The notes: a model not told the origin generated them from the sequence alone. A DNA stretch of 64,000 bases from Paraburkholderia azotifigens (GCF_007995085.1 NZ_VOQS01000005.1:558001-622000); one strand, 5' to 3'; numbered from the stretch's first letter, positions 46,300 through 55,533 are shown. A program made the numbers and translations.

Positions 46300-47631
46300 T
46301 CACCTCAGCCATGCACATGACGCAAGCGCGATCATGACGGTAATCGCGCCGCCGATGCGGGTCGCGATCTGCGCGAACGGCATCAGTTCCATGCGGTTGG
46401 CCGCCGTCAGAATCGCCACATCGCCCGTGCCGCCGAGGCCGCTGTGCGTCGCGTTGACGATGGCCGCCTCCACCGGGTACATCCCCGTCCAGCGCGCGGC
46501 CAGAAAACCCGTGGCGACGAGTGTGAGCACCGTCGAAACGGCCGTCACGATATTGACCCAATGGAACGCAGTGACGATCTCGCCCCACGGCGTCATCGCG
46601 ACGCTGATGGCGAACATCAGCGGATAGGTGACCGCCGTCGAAAAGAAGCCGTACATGAAGCGGGCGCCGCCTCGCACGCGGGGCGACACGACCTGGAAGA
46701 ACTGCGCCGCGACGACCAGCACGAGCATCACGACGGGCGCGGGCCAGTCGAAGTACTGATGGCTCAGCACGCCGAGCAGATACAGCGCGATAGCCGTCGC
46801 GCCAGCCGCGGCGACCGAGTTCACATCGAATTCGAACGACGCGGGCGTCGCGCCCGTCACGCCGTCGTCACCTTCGGCAACGGTCAGCCGTCCGTTGCCC
46901 GTGAGATGCGGCCGCCGCGCGCCAAGATAGCTCAGCAAGCCCGCGCAGCAGATGGCCGCAATATTGCCGAGCATCACGGCCGACAGCACCTGCGCGAAGA
47001 GCGGACCCTGTTCGACGCCGAGAATTTGCGCGTAACCGGCTGACAGCGGCAACGCGCCTTCGCCGACGCCGCCCGCCATGATGGGCACGACGACCATGAA
47101 CAGCGCGTGCCTGACGTCGAGGCCCAGCAAGGTGCCGACGGCCGTGCCGACGCACGCGGCGGCGATCGATCCCGCCGCCACGGGAACGAAGATGCGCACG
47201 AAGCCTTTGACGAGTGTCTGCCGGTCCATGCTGAGCACGCTGCCGACGATGATCGCGGCGATGAACAGATACAGAAAGTTCGACTGCTTCGTGAACGTGG
47301 TCACCGCTTTGGTGATGGGCTCGGGCATCAGCTTGTAATAGACCAGCATCGACGGAATGAAGGCCGCGAAGATCGACGTCGCGCCGATGTGCCGGATCCA
47401 CGGAATGCGCTTCGCCAGTTCGGCGCACGTGAAGCCGCCGACGGCGACGAGCGCGATGCCCGTCGGCAAATCGGAGGCCAGCTTGCCGTGCGTCGTCATC
47501 AACGCGAGCACGGCGAGCAGAAGCACATAGACGGGCAGCGGCAGCGCGCCGATGCGCACGTCGAATACGCGCCACCAGCGTTCCTTCAGGCCGGTCTTCT
47601 CGTCATGGACGTGTTGCGTCGCTGTCTCCAT
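46300..47631 (-). CDS. 2-hydroxycarboxylate transporter (CitS/CimH family)
   Basis: 443 residues with about 11 hydrophobic segments. Family marks are the two GGxG loops, PIMAGGVGEGALPLSAGY and ATHSGLGGTGDVAILTAANRMELMPFAQIATRIGGA. The latter contains the substrate-contacting Arg of 2-HCT carriers. These symport citrate, malate or citramalate-like acids with Na+ or H+. ATG 47631 follows the stop of the upstream gene by 14 bp on the same strand. A longer open frame to 48243 is antisense-style noise. It is the last gene of the acid island and probably imports its substrate. Confidence 0.9.
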   Translation of the reverse strand: METATQHVHDEKTGLKERWWRVFDVRIGALPLPVYVLLLAVLALMTTHGKLASDLPTGIALVAVGGFTCAELAKRIPWIRHIGATSIFAAFIPSMLVYYKLMPEPITKAVTTFTKQSNFLYLFIAAIIVGSVLSMDRQTLVKGFVRIFVPVAAGSIAAACVGTAVGTLLGLDVRHALFMVVVPIMAGGVGEGALPLSAGYAQILGVEQGPLFAQVLSAVMLGNIAAICCAGLLSYLGARRPHLTGNGRLTVAEGDDGVTGATPASFEFDVNSVAAAGATAIALYLLGVLSHQYFDWPAPVVMLVLVVAAQFFQVVSPRVRGGARFMYGFFSTAVTYPLMFAISVAMTPWGEIVTAFHWVNIVTAVSTVLTLVATGFLAARWTGMYPVEAAIVNATHSGLGGTGDVAILTAANRMELMPFAQIATRIGGAITVMIALASCAWLR

Positions 47632-47645
47632 CGTTTCGTCTCCTC

Positions 47646-49013
47646 TTACACAAAAATCAGCAGCGCCGCGCCATACACGACCAGACCGACGGCGAAGGTC
47701 ATGACCGTAAAACCGAGCACCCGCTGCACGCCGACACCCGCCATCGCGACGACGGGCGCGGCCCAGAACGGCTGCATCATGTTCGACACCTGCTCGCCCA
47801 TCGCGACGGCCATGGTCGTCGCGGGAACGGACGCATGCAGGGCGACCGCGGCGGGCACGACGAACGGACCCTGCACGGCCCAGTGGCCGCCGCCGCTCGG
47901 AATGAAGAACGTCACGATGAGCGAGCACACGTAGCTCCAGAACGGCAGCGTATGCGCGTTCGAGATCGCAATGAAGAAGTGCGAGATCACGTCGGGCAGA
48001 CCCGTCGCGTCCATCATGCCCATGATGCCGCCGTAAAGCGGGTACTGAAGCATCATCGATCCCGTCTGCTTCGCGGCGTTCTTGATGGCGTCCGCATACG
48101 CGAGCGGATAGCCGTGCAGGATCACGCCCGCAATGAACATCACGAAGATCACCGCATTCACGCCGGAAAACGCGATGTGCTGAAACTGCGTCAGCACGAT
48201 CAGGCCGATGCCTACCGCGCCGATGAATGCGCTGCCGATCCACGAGTGCTCGACTTTGCGGGCGAAGCTCAACTTGCCTTCGGGCTTCTTGCGGATCGGT
48301 TCGTCGGGGTGCCTGTCAGTATCGAGCGGCACGGCATCGCCGTCGCGCGGGCGCAGCCAGGCCAGCACGAACGGCATCGCGACGAGCATGACGAGCGTCG
48401 GCACGAGATTGAAGCGCGTGAATACCGTTTCGCCGAACGGCAGCACCGCGCCCGTCAGCTTTTGCACGACGTTCATCGAACTGCCAGGCGTCGATTGTGC
48501 GAGCGCGATCGAACTGGAAATGCCGCTTGCCCACACGACCCAGCCCGAGAAGCCCGCCGCGACGATCCACGCGAAATCGACACGCATGCGCTTCGCCACT
48601 TCGCGCGCCAGCAACGCGGCCACCACGAGGCCCATGCCCCAATTGAAGAACGACGTCGCGGCGACGAGCACGAAGGTCAGCGTAGCAGCCTGTGCGGGGG
48701 TGCGCGCGACGGACACGAGCGCCTTGAACAGGCGCTGCACGGGCGGCGCGTGCGCAAACGCGTGACCCGTGACGAGCACGAGCGTGATCTGAAACGCAAA
48801 CGTGAAGATGTCGAAGAAGCCTTTGTACCAGCCGGAAATCATCTTCGGCAGCGTCGCGTGCGGCGCGAAGATCGCCGACAACGCGGCGACGATGGCCGTG
48901 ATCATGATCGCGAGCACGAAGGGATCGGGAATCGTGCGCTCGAACAGGCGGATGGTGGCTTCCGTGAAGCTCGTTTTGCGCACGGACGTCGATGGTGCGG
49001 TGGTAGGTTTCAT
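47646..49013 (-). CDS. AtoE-type short-chain fatty acid transporter family protein
   Basis: 455 residues, about 10-11 membrane segments, TIGR00366/AtoE family. Conserved stretches are FERTIPDPFVLAIMITAIVA, SFFNWGMGLVVAALLAREVAKRM, SGISSSIALAQSTPG, YPLYGGIMGMMDATGLPDVISHFF and FIPSGGGHWAVQGPFV. In E. coli AtoE goes with acetoacetate/short-chain fatty acid use. Here the neighbours are a CoA-transferase and a CitE-like lyase, so a short hydroxy or keto acid is the inferred cargo. Two carriers of different families in one operon suggest import of one acid and export or exchange of another. Confidence 0.88.
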   Translation of the reverse strand: MKPTTAPSTSVRKTSFTEATIRLFERTIPDPFVLAIMITAIVAALSAIFAPHATLPKMISGWYKGFFDIFTFAFQITLVLVTGHAFAHAPPVQRLFKALVSVARTPAQAATLTFVLVAATSFFNWGMGLVVAALLAREVAKRMRVDFAWIVAAGFSGWVVWASGISSSIALAQSTPGSSMNVVQKLTGAVLPFGETVFTRFNLVPTLVMLVAMPFVLAWLRPRDGDAVPLDTDRHPDEPIRKKPEGKLSFARKVEHSWIGSAFIGAVGIGLIVLTQFQHIAFSGVNAVIFVMFIAGVILHGYPLAYADAIKNAAKQTGSMMLQYPLYGGIMGMMDATGLPDVISHFFIAISNAHTLPFWSYVCSLIVTFFIPSGGGHWAVQGPFVVPAAVALHASVPATTMAVAMGEQVSNMMQPFWAAPVVAMAGVGVQRVLGFTVMTFAVGLVVYGAALLIFV

Positions 49014-49035
49014 GCGTGTCTCCTGTTTATATTTA

Positions 49036-49845
49036 TCAGCTCGCGAAGCCGTAAAGCGCGGCGGGATTGGCGATGAGAATCCTCTCGCGCGTGGCTTCGT
49101 CCTGCGCCCAGTCGCACAGCAGATCGAGCAACATGAGGTCGTCGGGTTTGTGCGTCTCCGTCACGTGCGGCCAGTCGCTGCCCCAGACGAGCCGGTCGGG
49201 CACGGCATCGACCCAGGCGCGCGCCATCGGCGTGATGTCCGCGTAACGGCCTGCGAGTCCGTCCGCTGAGTCGAGATACGGACCCGACAGCTTGATCCAC
49301 GCGCGGCCCGCGTCGGCGAGTTCGCGCACGATGCCGAATGCCTCGTGGTTCACGCCCTGTTGCAACGGAAGGCGCGCGCGATGATCGAAGACCATCGTGC
49401 AGGGCAGGCGCTGCAGCATCGCGCGATGTTCGACGAGTTGCCCGGCCGTCCAATGCAGTTGAACGTGCCAGCCGAGTTCGGCGACGCGATGTGCGAGCGG
49501 CTCGACCATCTCGAAGCCAACGGCAGCGTGCTTCGCCGTGTAGAGCGTGAAGCGGATGCCGCGAATGCCGCCTCGATGCAACGCGTCCAGTTCCGCATCC
49601 GTCACGTCGGGATGCAGCACCGCGATGCCGCGCGCGTTGTCGATGCCGAGCTGACGGATGGCATCGACTGTCACGGCGTTATCCGTGCCGTAAATGCGCG
49701 GCGTGACGATCACGACACGCTGCGTGCCGATACGCGCCTGCACCTCGCGATACGCCGCGACATCCGCGTGATCGACGAAGCCGGGCGCATCGGTTTGCTT
49801 GAGAAACGCGCGGTCGTAGATGTGAATATGGGAATCGCATTTCAT
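49036..49845 (-). CDS. Amidohydrolase (LigI/2-pyrone-4,6-dicarboxylate hydrolase-like)
   Basis: 269 residues, TIM-barrel amidohydrolase of COG3618 type. The N-terminal metal motif CDSHIHIYD, VQLHWTAGQLVEH, MVFDHRARLPL and LVWGSDWPHV (catalytic Asp) match the LigI group, which opens 2-pyrone-4,6-dicarboxylate and related lactones without needing a tight metal. It lies between the AtoE-type carrier and the CoA-transferase. The likely job is hydrolysing a lactone of the acid degraded by the island. A direct part in gallate or protocatechuate catabolism is possible but unproven. Confidence 0.85.
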   Translation of the reverse strand: MKCDSHIHIYDRAFLKQTDAPGFVDHADVAAYREVQARIGTQRVVIVTPRIYGTDNAVTVDAIRQLGIDNARGIAVLHPDVTDAELDALHRGGIRGIRFTLYTAKHAAVGFEMVEPLAHRVAELGWHVQLHWTAGQLVEHRAMLQRLPCTMVFDHRARLPLQQGVNHEAFGIVRELADAGRAWIKLSGPYLDSADGLAGRYADITPMARAWVDAVPDRLVWGSDWPHVTETHKPDDLMLLDLLCDWAQDEATRERILIANPAALYGFAS

Positions 49846-49885
49846 TGCGATGTGTCTCCGTGTTGTATTGGCGAGCGCGCGCCCG

Positions 49886-51076
49886 TCAGAGCACGGCGCG
49901 CGTCGCGCGCAATCCGTCGATCTCCGCGTCGCTCAAACCCGCTTCGCGCAGCAGCGCTTCGCTGTGCTCGCCGAACGCGGGCGCGGCGAAGGGCTCGGGC
50001 AACGGTGTTCCGCCGAAGCGCACGGGATGCTTGAAGCCGCGATACGCGCCCACGCCTGGATAATCGAAGCGCGCGACCATGTCTTCCGCGAGCACCTGCG
50101 GATCGTCGAACATGTCTTCGACGCTGCGCGCGGCGGCGCACGGCACGGCATCGCCAAACAGCGCTTCCCATTCGAGCGCAGAGCGCTGCGCCAGTGCCGC
50201 GTGCAACAGCGGCACGATCTCGTCGCGATGGATCGCGCGCTTGCGCACGGTGTCGTAGCGTTCGTCGGCGGCGAGGGCGTCGAGGCCCGTGAGTTCGCAC
50301 AACGACTTCCAGAAATGCGGCGTGTTCGCGGACAGATACAAATACCCTTCGCGTGTCGGATGAATGCCCGTGATGCCGCCCGAACGCATGTCGCGTCCGA
50401 CGTCCTTCGGTTCGCTGTCCGCCCAGATCATGCGGGCCGATTGCATCGTCAGCGCGCTGCGCAGCAGCGACACGCCGACGTACTGGCCTGCGCCGCTCTT
50501 CTCGCGCGCGAACAACGCCGACGACACACCCGATGCAACCAGCGCGGCCGCGTAGTAATCGACGACGGAGCCATACAGCACTTCGGGCGGTCCTTCGCCC
50601 GGCCCTTGCAGCGTGCACATGCCCGTCATCGTCTGAAGCACCTGGTCGTAACCGGCCTTGTCCTTGTTCGGCCCCGTTTCGCCGTAACCCGTCACCGCGC
50701 AATAGATCAGACGCGGATTGATCTCGCGCAGCTGTTCATACGCGATGCCAAGCCGTGCGGGCACGCTCGGGCGGAAGTTGTGCACCAGCACGTCGGCCTG
50801 CCTGACGAGCGCGAGCAGCACGTCGAGCGCTTCGCGTTGCTTGAGATCGAGCACGAGCCCGCGCTTGCCGCGGTTCACGCCCAGAAACGCGCGGCTTTCC
50901 GCTTCCAGCGTCGACGGATACTTGCGCAGATTGTCGCCCGTGGGCGGCTCGATCTTGATGACTTCGGCGCCCTGATCGGCGAGCAGCGTGCAGCCGTACG
51001 GACCGGCGATATACGCGCTCAGATCGAGCACGCGCACACCGGAGAGCGGTCCGCCGCGTCCAATGTCGTGTTCCAT
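49886..51076 (-). CDS. CaiB/BaiF class III CoA-transferase
   Basis: 396 residues. The N-terminus PLSGVRVLDLSAYIAGPYGCTLLADQGAEVIKIEPPTGDNLRK is the family signature. The catalytic Asp of class III enzymes fits GSVVDYYAAALVASGVSSALFAREKSG. NRGKRGLVLDLKQ and NFRPSVPARLGI are further markers. It transfers CoA from a donor such as succinyl-CoA to a carboxylic acid. The next gene encodes a CitE-like lyase, so together they would activate and cleave a hydroxy acid, as in itaconate/citramalate degradation (inference). Confidence 0.9.
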   Translation of the reverse strand: MEHDIGRGGPLSGVRVLDLSAYIAGPYGCTLLADQGAEVIKIEPPTGDNLRKYPSTLEAESRAFLGVNRGKRGLVLDLKQREALDVLLALVRQADVLVHNFRPSVPARLGIAYEQLREINPRLIYCAVTGYGETGPNKDKAGYDQVLQTMTGMCTLQGPGEGPPEVLYGSVVDYYAAALVASGVSSALFAREKSGAGQYVGVSLLRSALTMQSARMIWADSEPKDVGRDMRSGGITGIHPTREGYLYLSANTPHFWKSLCELTGLDALAADERYDTVRKRAIHRDEIVPLLHAALAQRSALEWEALFGDAVPCAAARSVEDMFDDPQVLAEDMVARFDYPGVGAYRGFKHPVRFGGTPLPEPFAAPAFGEHSEALLREAGLSDAEIDGLRATRAVL

Positions 51077-51097
51077 GAATGGTTCTCCCTGAATGCC

Positions 51098-51991
51098 TTA
51101 CAGCGCAAGCGACGTGCGCTGTTCCTGCGAAAGAAGCTCGAGCCGCGCGGCCTCGTCCACCAGCACGCGCGCGCGCTCAACGAAGGGCGGGTCGATCATC
51201 CTGCCATCGACGACATAGGCGCCGATGCCTTCCGCGTCCGCGTCGCGCGCGGCGACGACCACGCGCACGGCATGTGCGATGTCGTCGTCGGATGGACGGA
51301 ACACGTCGTTCGCAATCGCGATCTGGCTCGGATGAATGCAGCTCTTGCCGATGAAACCCAACGCGCGCGCCATTTGCGCTTCGGCGCGGAAGCCGTCGGC
51401 ATCCTTGATGCTGGCGAACGCGGTGTCGTAGGCAAAGACGCCTGCTTCGCCCGCAGCGACACGCAGGGCGAACATCGCCTGTTGAATCGCGGACGTCTCG
51501 CGGCGTGCGATACCGAGCGGCTCGAACAGATCGCCGAGGCCCAACTGCAAACCCGCGACGCGCGGATGCGCGCTCGCGAGTTCCGCTGCCATGCGCAACG
51601 CGCGCGGCGATTCGACGTTCAGCAGCAGGCCGATCGGCGCGCTGACGCCGTTTGAGCGTTCGGCAGCTTCGAGCGCGGCTGCCGCGGCGCGCACGTCTTC
51701 CGGGCGTTCCGGCTTCGGCAGATTGACGAGCGAGACGCCGTTGCGCGCGACGGCGTCGATATCGGCGGCGAAATGCGGGGTGTCGAGCGCGTTGACCCTG
51801 ACGATCAGCGTCTTCGCGCTGGCAAGGGCCTCGCTGGTTTCGAGCAGCGCACGCAAGTCGGTGCGCGCCTGCCGTTTGCGCTCGGGCGCGACGGCGTCTT
51901 CAAGATCGAATGACAGGGCGTCGGCTGCGCTGGCGAGCGCCTTGGCGAACAGTTCCGGGCGCGACGCCGGTACGAACAGCTTGCTTCTCAT
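51098..51991 (-). CDS. CitE-like CoA-ester lyase (HpcH/HpaI family)
   Basis: 297 residues from ATG 51991. The TIM-barrel citrate-lyase-beta type begins with the start motif MRSKLFVPASRPELFAKALASAADALSFDLEDAVAPERK, where D and E of SFDLEDAV bind Mg. Later LIVRVNALDTPHFAADI, GLLLNVESPRALRMAAEL (Glu ligand) and GLQLGLGDLFEPLG (Asp ligand) follow, then KSCIHPSQIAIAN. Stand-alone enzymes of this type cleave malyl-, citramalyl- or methylmalyl-CoA. It is the first gene of the operon, divergent from a LysR regulator. Confidence 0.9.
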   Translation of the reverse strand: MRSKLFVPASRPELFAKALASAADALSFDLEDAVAPERKRQARTDLRALLETSEALASAKTLIVRVNALDTPHFAADIDAVARNGVSLVNLPKPERPEDVRAAAAALEAAERSNGVSAPIGLLLNVESPRALRMAAELASAHPRVAGLQLGLGDLFEPLGIARRETSAIQQAMFALRVAAGEAGVFAYDTAFASIKDADGFRAEAQMARALGFIGKSCIHPSQIAIANDVFRPSDDDIAHAVRVVVAARDADAEGIGAYVVDGRMIDPPFVERARVLVDEAARLELLSQEQRTSLAL

Positions 51992-52044
51992 GTGTCTCCC
52001 GAACTTCTTGAATATGAGTTCGAGTGTATGGGCGCCCACGTTTT

Positions 52045-52067
52045 AGATAAACTATCCACGACTATCT
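52045..52067. promoter_or_regulatory. Candidate LysR binding site in the divergent promoter
   Basis: AGATA (52045-52049) and TATCT (52063-52067) flank 13 bp in the 99-bp gap between the lyase gene start (51991) and the LysR start (52091). Dyad symmetry with an AT/TA theme and the divergent layout suit a LysR-type activator site (T-N11-A like). Weak on its own. Confidence 0.4.
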
Positions 52068-52090
52068 TCAAACAAAAGGGAAACTATTTC

Positions 52091-52984
52091 GTGGATACGG
52101 CGTTTCTGGCCAATCTGCTGCTGGTCGTCGATACCGGCTCGATGGCGGAGGCAGCGCGGCGCGTCGGCGTCACGCCTGCGGCGATTGCGCAGCAGATGTC
52201 CGCGCTGGAGCGCGAACTGGGCGTGGCGCTGTTCGTGCGCTCGGGGCGCACGGTGACGCCGACGGAAGCGGGACATCGGATCATCGAGCGGGCACGCGGG
52301 CTCGTCGCGGATTTCGCCGATCTGAAAGCGCACGCGCTGGAAGGCGAAGCGTCGGGCGAACTGCGCATCGGCACGATCACCACCGCGCTATTGAGCCTGT
52401 TGCCCGATGTGCTCGCGAACTTTGCTCGCGGCTTTCCGCGTGCGAAGGTGCTGATTCGCGCGGGCACGTCGATGGAGCTGTATGACACGCTGCATCGCGG
52501 CGATCTTGACGTCGCCATCTGTCTGCACCCTTCGTTTGCGCTGCCCAAGGCGTACGACTGGCACCTGCTGCGCGAAGAGCCGCTCGTCGTGCTCGCGCCC
52601 GCGCGCTTCGCTCAGGAAGATCCGCACGAACTGCTGCGGCGCGAGCCGTTTATCCGCTACGACCGCACGCTGGGCGGCGGCAAGCAGGCCGATCAGTACC
52701 TGCGGTCGGCACGCATCGTGCCGCGCGAGTTGTTCGAGCTGAACGCGCTGATGGCAATCGCGATGATGGTGGACCGTGGGCTGGGTGTGTCGCTGGTGCC
52801 GGACATCGTGTCCCCGATGACGTCGGCGCTGTCCATAGCGCGAATCGCGTTGCCGCTTCCGATCGAGCCGCGCCGCTTCGGAATGGTGTGGCAACGGGCT
52901 TCGCCACGTTCGCGTCTGATACAGGGTCTGTTGCAATGCGCGGATGACGCAGTGATGGCGAGTGTTGCGAGAGAAGGGCGCTGA
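52091..52984 (+). CDS. LysR-family transcriptional regulator
   Basis: 297 residues from GTG 52091 (aaaaggga lies 9 nt upstream). N-terminal winged HTH: FLANLLLVVDTGSMAEAARRVGVTPAAIAQQMSALERELGVALFVRSGRTVTPTEAG. The effector domain starts at about residue 90 (GELRIGTITTALLSLLPDVLANFARGFPRAKV). In-frame codons upstream to 51992 overlap the divergent promoter and are rejected. It is divergent from the CoA-lyase operon and is therefore its likely regulator, with a pathway acid as co-inducer. Confidence 0.9.
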   Translation: MDTAFLANLLLVVDTGSMAEAARRVGVTPAAIAQQMSALERELGVALFVRSGRTVTPTEAGHRIIERARGLVADFADLKAHALEGEASGELRIGTITTALLSLLPDVLANFARGFPRAKVLIRAGTSMELYDTLHRGDLDVAICLHPSFALPKAYDWHLLREEPLVVLAPARFAQEDPHELLRREPFIRYDRTLGGGKQADQYLRSARIVPRELFELNALMAIAMMVDRGLGVSLVPDIVSPMTSALSIARIALPLPIEPRRFGMVWQRASPRSRLIQGLLQCADDAVMASVAREGR

Positions 52985-53174
52985 TGGGGTCGCGGTGCCA
53001 CCTGCCATTCACGCGCTTGTCCTGCTGCGTGAGCTTCGCGTTCCCTTGTTGTTGCCTGACGAATCCGTGCGGTGACACACCGCAAGCAACGGGCGCGCGG
53101 GTTCTGCGGCGCACCTCCGCGTTCGTCGGATCAGGTATCCGGCAGATTGGGTTACCGATGGCCACTCTGCAGCA

Positions 53175-53624
53175 TTAGCGAGGGGTAGGTCGCTTCATGC
53201 TCATCAACTCTTTCACCTCATCCCGATCGTCCGCGGACAAGATCGGGACAGTCAGCCATTTCCCATCGGGGTATGCGTGGGCTTCATCGTAAAGTTTGAC
53301 CAACTGCGGGCTCCAGGAATAACGCCGCGCCTCAAACTTCTCTCGCTCGGCTCGCCCCAGGACCACCAGAACGGAACACAGCCTGTACGCAGGCAGAAGC
53401 GTGCAGAGAGCCCTGGTCTTCTTGTAGCGCAGCGACCAACCGCGTTTCTTGCCACCGTATAGCCAATCTGGCGCGAACACGCCAGGGTAGGATGCATCGA
53501 TCCAGTTGCGTAGTTCGACCCAATGTTCAAACGCCTCCCGTCCCATCCAGTTACGGACAGTGCGCTCATCAGGTTGGGACGATTTGTCGGCGATTCTGTC
53601 ACCGATCTGGGTGGACTGTTTCAT
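53175..53624 (-). CDS. DUF3788 family protein
   Basis: 149 residues from ATG 53624 (ribosome site agaggaa). The core WLYGGKKRGWSLRYKKTRALCTLLPAYRLCSVLVVLGRAEREKFE ... DGKWLTVPILSADDRDEVKELMSMKR matches DUF3788, a small alpha/beta YdhG/YdeI-like group of unknown role. A frame extension of 18 codons upstream has no support. It is the last of a run of same-strand genes for small stress or redox proteins. Confidence 0.85.
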   Translation of the reverse strand: MKQSTQIGDRIADKSSQPDERTVRNWMGREAFEHWVELRNWIDASYPGVFAPDWLYGGKKRGWSLRYKKTRALCTLLPAYRLCSVLVVLGRAEREKFEARRYSWSPQLVKLYDEAHAYPDGKWLTVPILSADDRDEVKELMSMKRPTPR

Positions 53625-53689
53625 GTTGCTTTCCTCTTCGTCTTGAGGGGCGGACTGCTTCAGGTGCTGCCCGTCCATGAAGCTTCCAG

Positions 53690-54106
53690 CTATTTGATCG
53701 GCGTGGTCAGCGCTTTGTCATTGGTGTCGAGGACGAACACAGCGATCAGCTTTGCGGACTCTGTCTTGCTCGCGTTGCGGCTGATCGAATGGATCGCGCC
53801 CGGCGCTTCGGACCAGCTTTCGCCTGCCCGATAGATGCGCGTCTCGCCGTCATTCACCTTCGACTCGATTGCACCCTTGACCACGTAGGCGTAAATGAAG
53901 GCCGACTTCGCGTGGCTGTGGGGCGGGGAGGCCGCGCCCGGCGCGTAATCGACTTCCACGGCAATCAGCGACTTGCCTGGAACATTCGGAATGGCCGCAT
54001 CGAAGTTCTTCGTGACGGTTTCTTCGCCGCCGTGGGCTGAGGCGGAGCTGGCCATCGCGATGGCGAGCGTTACGTAGCTGGCAGCGATGATGGTTCGGAT
54101 CTTCAT
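53690..54106 (-). CDS. Exported cupin-domain protein
   Basis: 138 residues. The signal peptide MKIRTIIAASYVTLAIAMASSASAH predicts cleavage near SASA, giving a periplasmic protein. Cupin motif 1 is PPHSHAKSAFIYAYVVKGAIE (His-x-His and later Glu) and motif 2 is GESWSEAPGAIHSISRNAS. Such small cupins may bind a metal and act as quercetinase-like or storage proteins. The sequence does not show the substrate. Confidence 0.85.
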   Translation of the reverse strand: MKIRTIIAASYVTLAIAMASSASAHGGEETVTKNFDAAIPNVPGKSLIAVEVDYAPGAASPPHSHAKSAFIYAYVVKGAIESKVNDGETRIYRAGESWSEAPGAIHSISRNASKTESAKLIAVFVLDTNDKALTTPIK

Positions 54107-54167
54107 GGACTTCTCCTTCTGAGCGTCGGCTAGTCTTTGCTCTTCCGCGTTGTATGCCGGCCTTGCT

Positions 54168-54863
54168 TCAGGCCGCCGTCACTTCCAGCCCGCGCTGCAC
54201 CGCCGGACGCGCGAGACCACGGTCGAACCAGCGCTGGACATGCGCGAAGCGCTCGAAGCCGACGAGATCGCGCGCTTCGTAAAAGCCGATCAGGTTGCGC
54301 ACCCAGCCGAGCAGTGAGATATCGGCGATGCTGTAGTCAGCGCCCATCACCCAGTCGCGGCCCGCGAGCCGTTCGTCGAGGACACCGAGCAGCCGCGCTG
54401 ATTCGCTTGCGTACCGGTCGAGCGGACGCTTGTCCTCCCACGCTTTGCCAGCGAATTTGTTAAAGAAGCCAACCTGACCGAACATCGGCCCGACACCGCC
54501 CATCTGCCACATCAGCCATTGGATCGTTTCGAATCGGGTGTGGGGATCGGTGGAGAGCAGCCGTCCCGTCTTGTCGGCGAGATAGATCAGGATCGCACCC
54601 GACTCGAACAACGGGAGCGGCCGTCCGCCTGGACCGTCGGGATCGTAGATCGCCGGAATCTTGCCATTGGGGTTGAGCGCGAGGAATGCCGGATCGTGGT
54701 GCTCGTTCGCGATGATGTCGATACGGTGCGCCTCGTAGGCGAGCCCCGTCTCCTCCAGCATGATGCCGACCTTCACTCCATTGGGTGTCGGTAAGGAAAA
54801 GAGCTGGAGCCGATCGGGATACTGCGCCGGCCAACGCGTGAAAATCGGATGATGGAGTGTCAT
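54168..54863 (-). CDS. Glutathione S-transferase-like disulfide-bond oxidoreductase (YfcG/YghU type)
   Basis: 231 residues. The N-terminal thioredoxin-fold begins LQLFSLPTPNGVKVGIMLEETGLAYEAHRIDI, with LNPNGKIPAIYDPDGPGG and LFESGAILIYLADKTGRLL (GSH-binding Glu-Ser). The C-terminal helical domain contains IQWLMWQMGGVGPMFGQVGFF and VMGADYSIADISLLGWVRNL. The TPNGxKV motif replaces a catalytic Cys and is characteristic of YfcG/YghU enzymes, which reduce disulfides with two glutathiones. It belongs with the neighbouring redox genes. Confidence 0.9.
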   Translation of the reverse strand: MTLHHPIFTRWPAQYPDRLQLFSLPTPNGVKVGIMLEETGLAYEAHRIDIIANEHHDPAFLALNPNGKIPAIYDPDGPGGRPLPLFESGAILIYLADKTGRLLSTDPHTRFETIQWLMWQMGGVGPMFGQVGFFNKFAGKAWEDKRPLDRYASESARLLGVLDERLAGRDWVMGADYSIADISLLGWVRNLIGFYEARDLVGFERFAHVQRWFDRGLARPAVQRGLEVTAA

Positions 54864-54987
54864 TTCGTTTCAGAGTAAGCGGACCGAGCCAGCCATGGAC
54901 GGAACATGGCCGACTCTTCCGCCCGGGCCCGTGCCGGGGCTGTCGCCACGAGGCAAACCGACCTCGTGGCTCGTCGGTGAATAACGT

Positions 54988-55533
54988 TCAGATCGAGCCG
55001 GCCGGCGCAACCGCGGGAAAGTCCTTCTCGGGATCGAACACGTTATTGAGGAAGTTCGTCAGGGAGTACATGGCCACCAGCGCGACGACCTCCATCACGT
55101 TGGCATCCGTGTAGCCGGCTTCGCGAACGGCTTTCAGATCGGCGTCGCTGACCCGGCCTCGGGTTTCGATGACCTTGCGCGCGAACTGGACGGCTGCGTC
55201 CCGTTTCGGATCCGTCGCGTGGCCCTTCCGGGCGAGAATGATTTCATCGGCCGGCAGCTTCGCCATGTGCTCAGCCGTAAAGCTGTGAACCGTCAGGCAG
55301 TAGTTGCACCCGTTCAGTTCGGAGACGGCCAGGCCGATGCTGTCGCGCGTCTTCACATCGAGTGCCTTGCTCAGCGAGCCGAGCAGGGTCGCCCATGCAT
55401 TGAACGCGATCGGGCTCTGCGCGAAGGCCGCCATCATATTCGGAGTGAATCCGATATTTTTGGTGAACGCATCGAGCGTTGCCTTCGAATCGGCCGGTAC
55501 CTGATCCTGATTTAAGATAGTAGTCCTTGTCAT
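54988..55533 (-). CDS. Carboxymuconolactone decarboxylase-family (AhpD-like) protein
   Basis: 181 residues. The AhpD core ELNGCNYCLTVHSFTAEHMAKL carries the CxxC-xxxH redox site (peroxidase-related group). FTPNMMAAFAQSPIAFNAWATLLGSL precedes it, with the second-half helix EVVALVAMYSLTNFLNNVF after it. It probably acts as an alkylhydroperoxide-type reductase or similar rather than a decarboxylase. It lies in a same-strand run with GST-like and nitroreductase genes. Confidence 0.88.
   Translation of the reverse strand: MTRTTILNQDQVPADSKATLDAFTKNIGFTPNMMAAFAQSPIAFNAWATLLGSLSKALDVKTRDSIGLAVSELNGCNYCLTVHSFTAEHMAKLPADEIILARKGHATDPKRDAAVQFARKVIETRGRVSDADLKAVREAGYTDANVMEVVALVAMYSLTNFLNNVFDPEKDFPAVAPAGSI

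Noticed and set aside
46300..48243. Longer 647-codon version of the 2-HCT carrier
   Set aside because: The extra 204 codons are reverse-frame nonsense of the AtoE-type gene; METATQHV at 47631 is the natural start.
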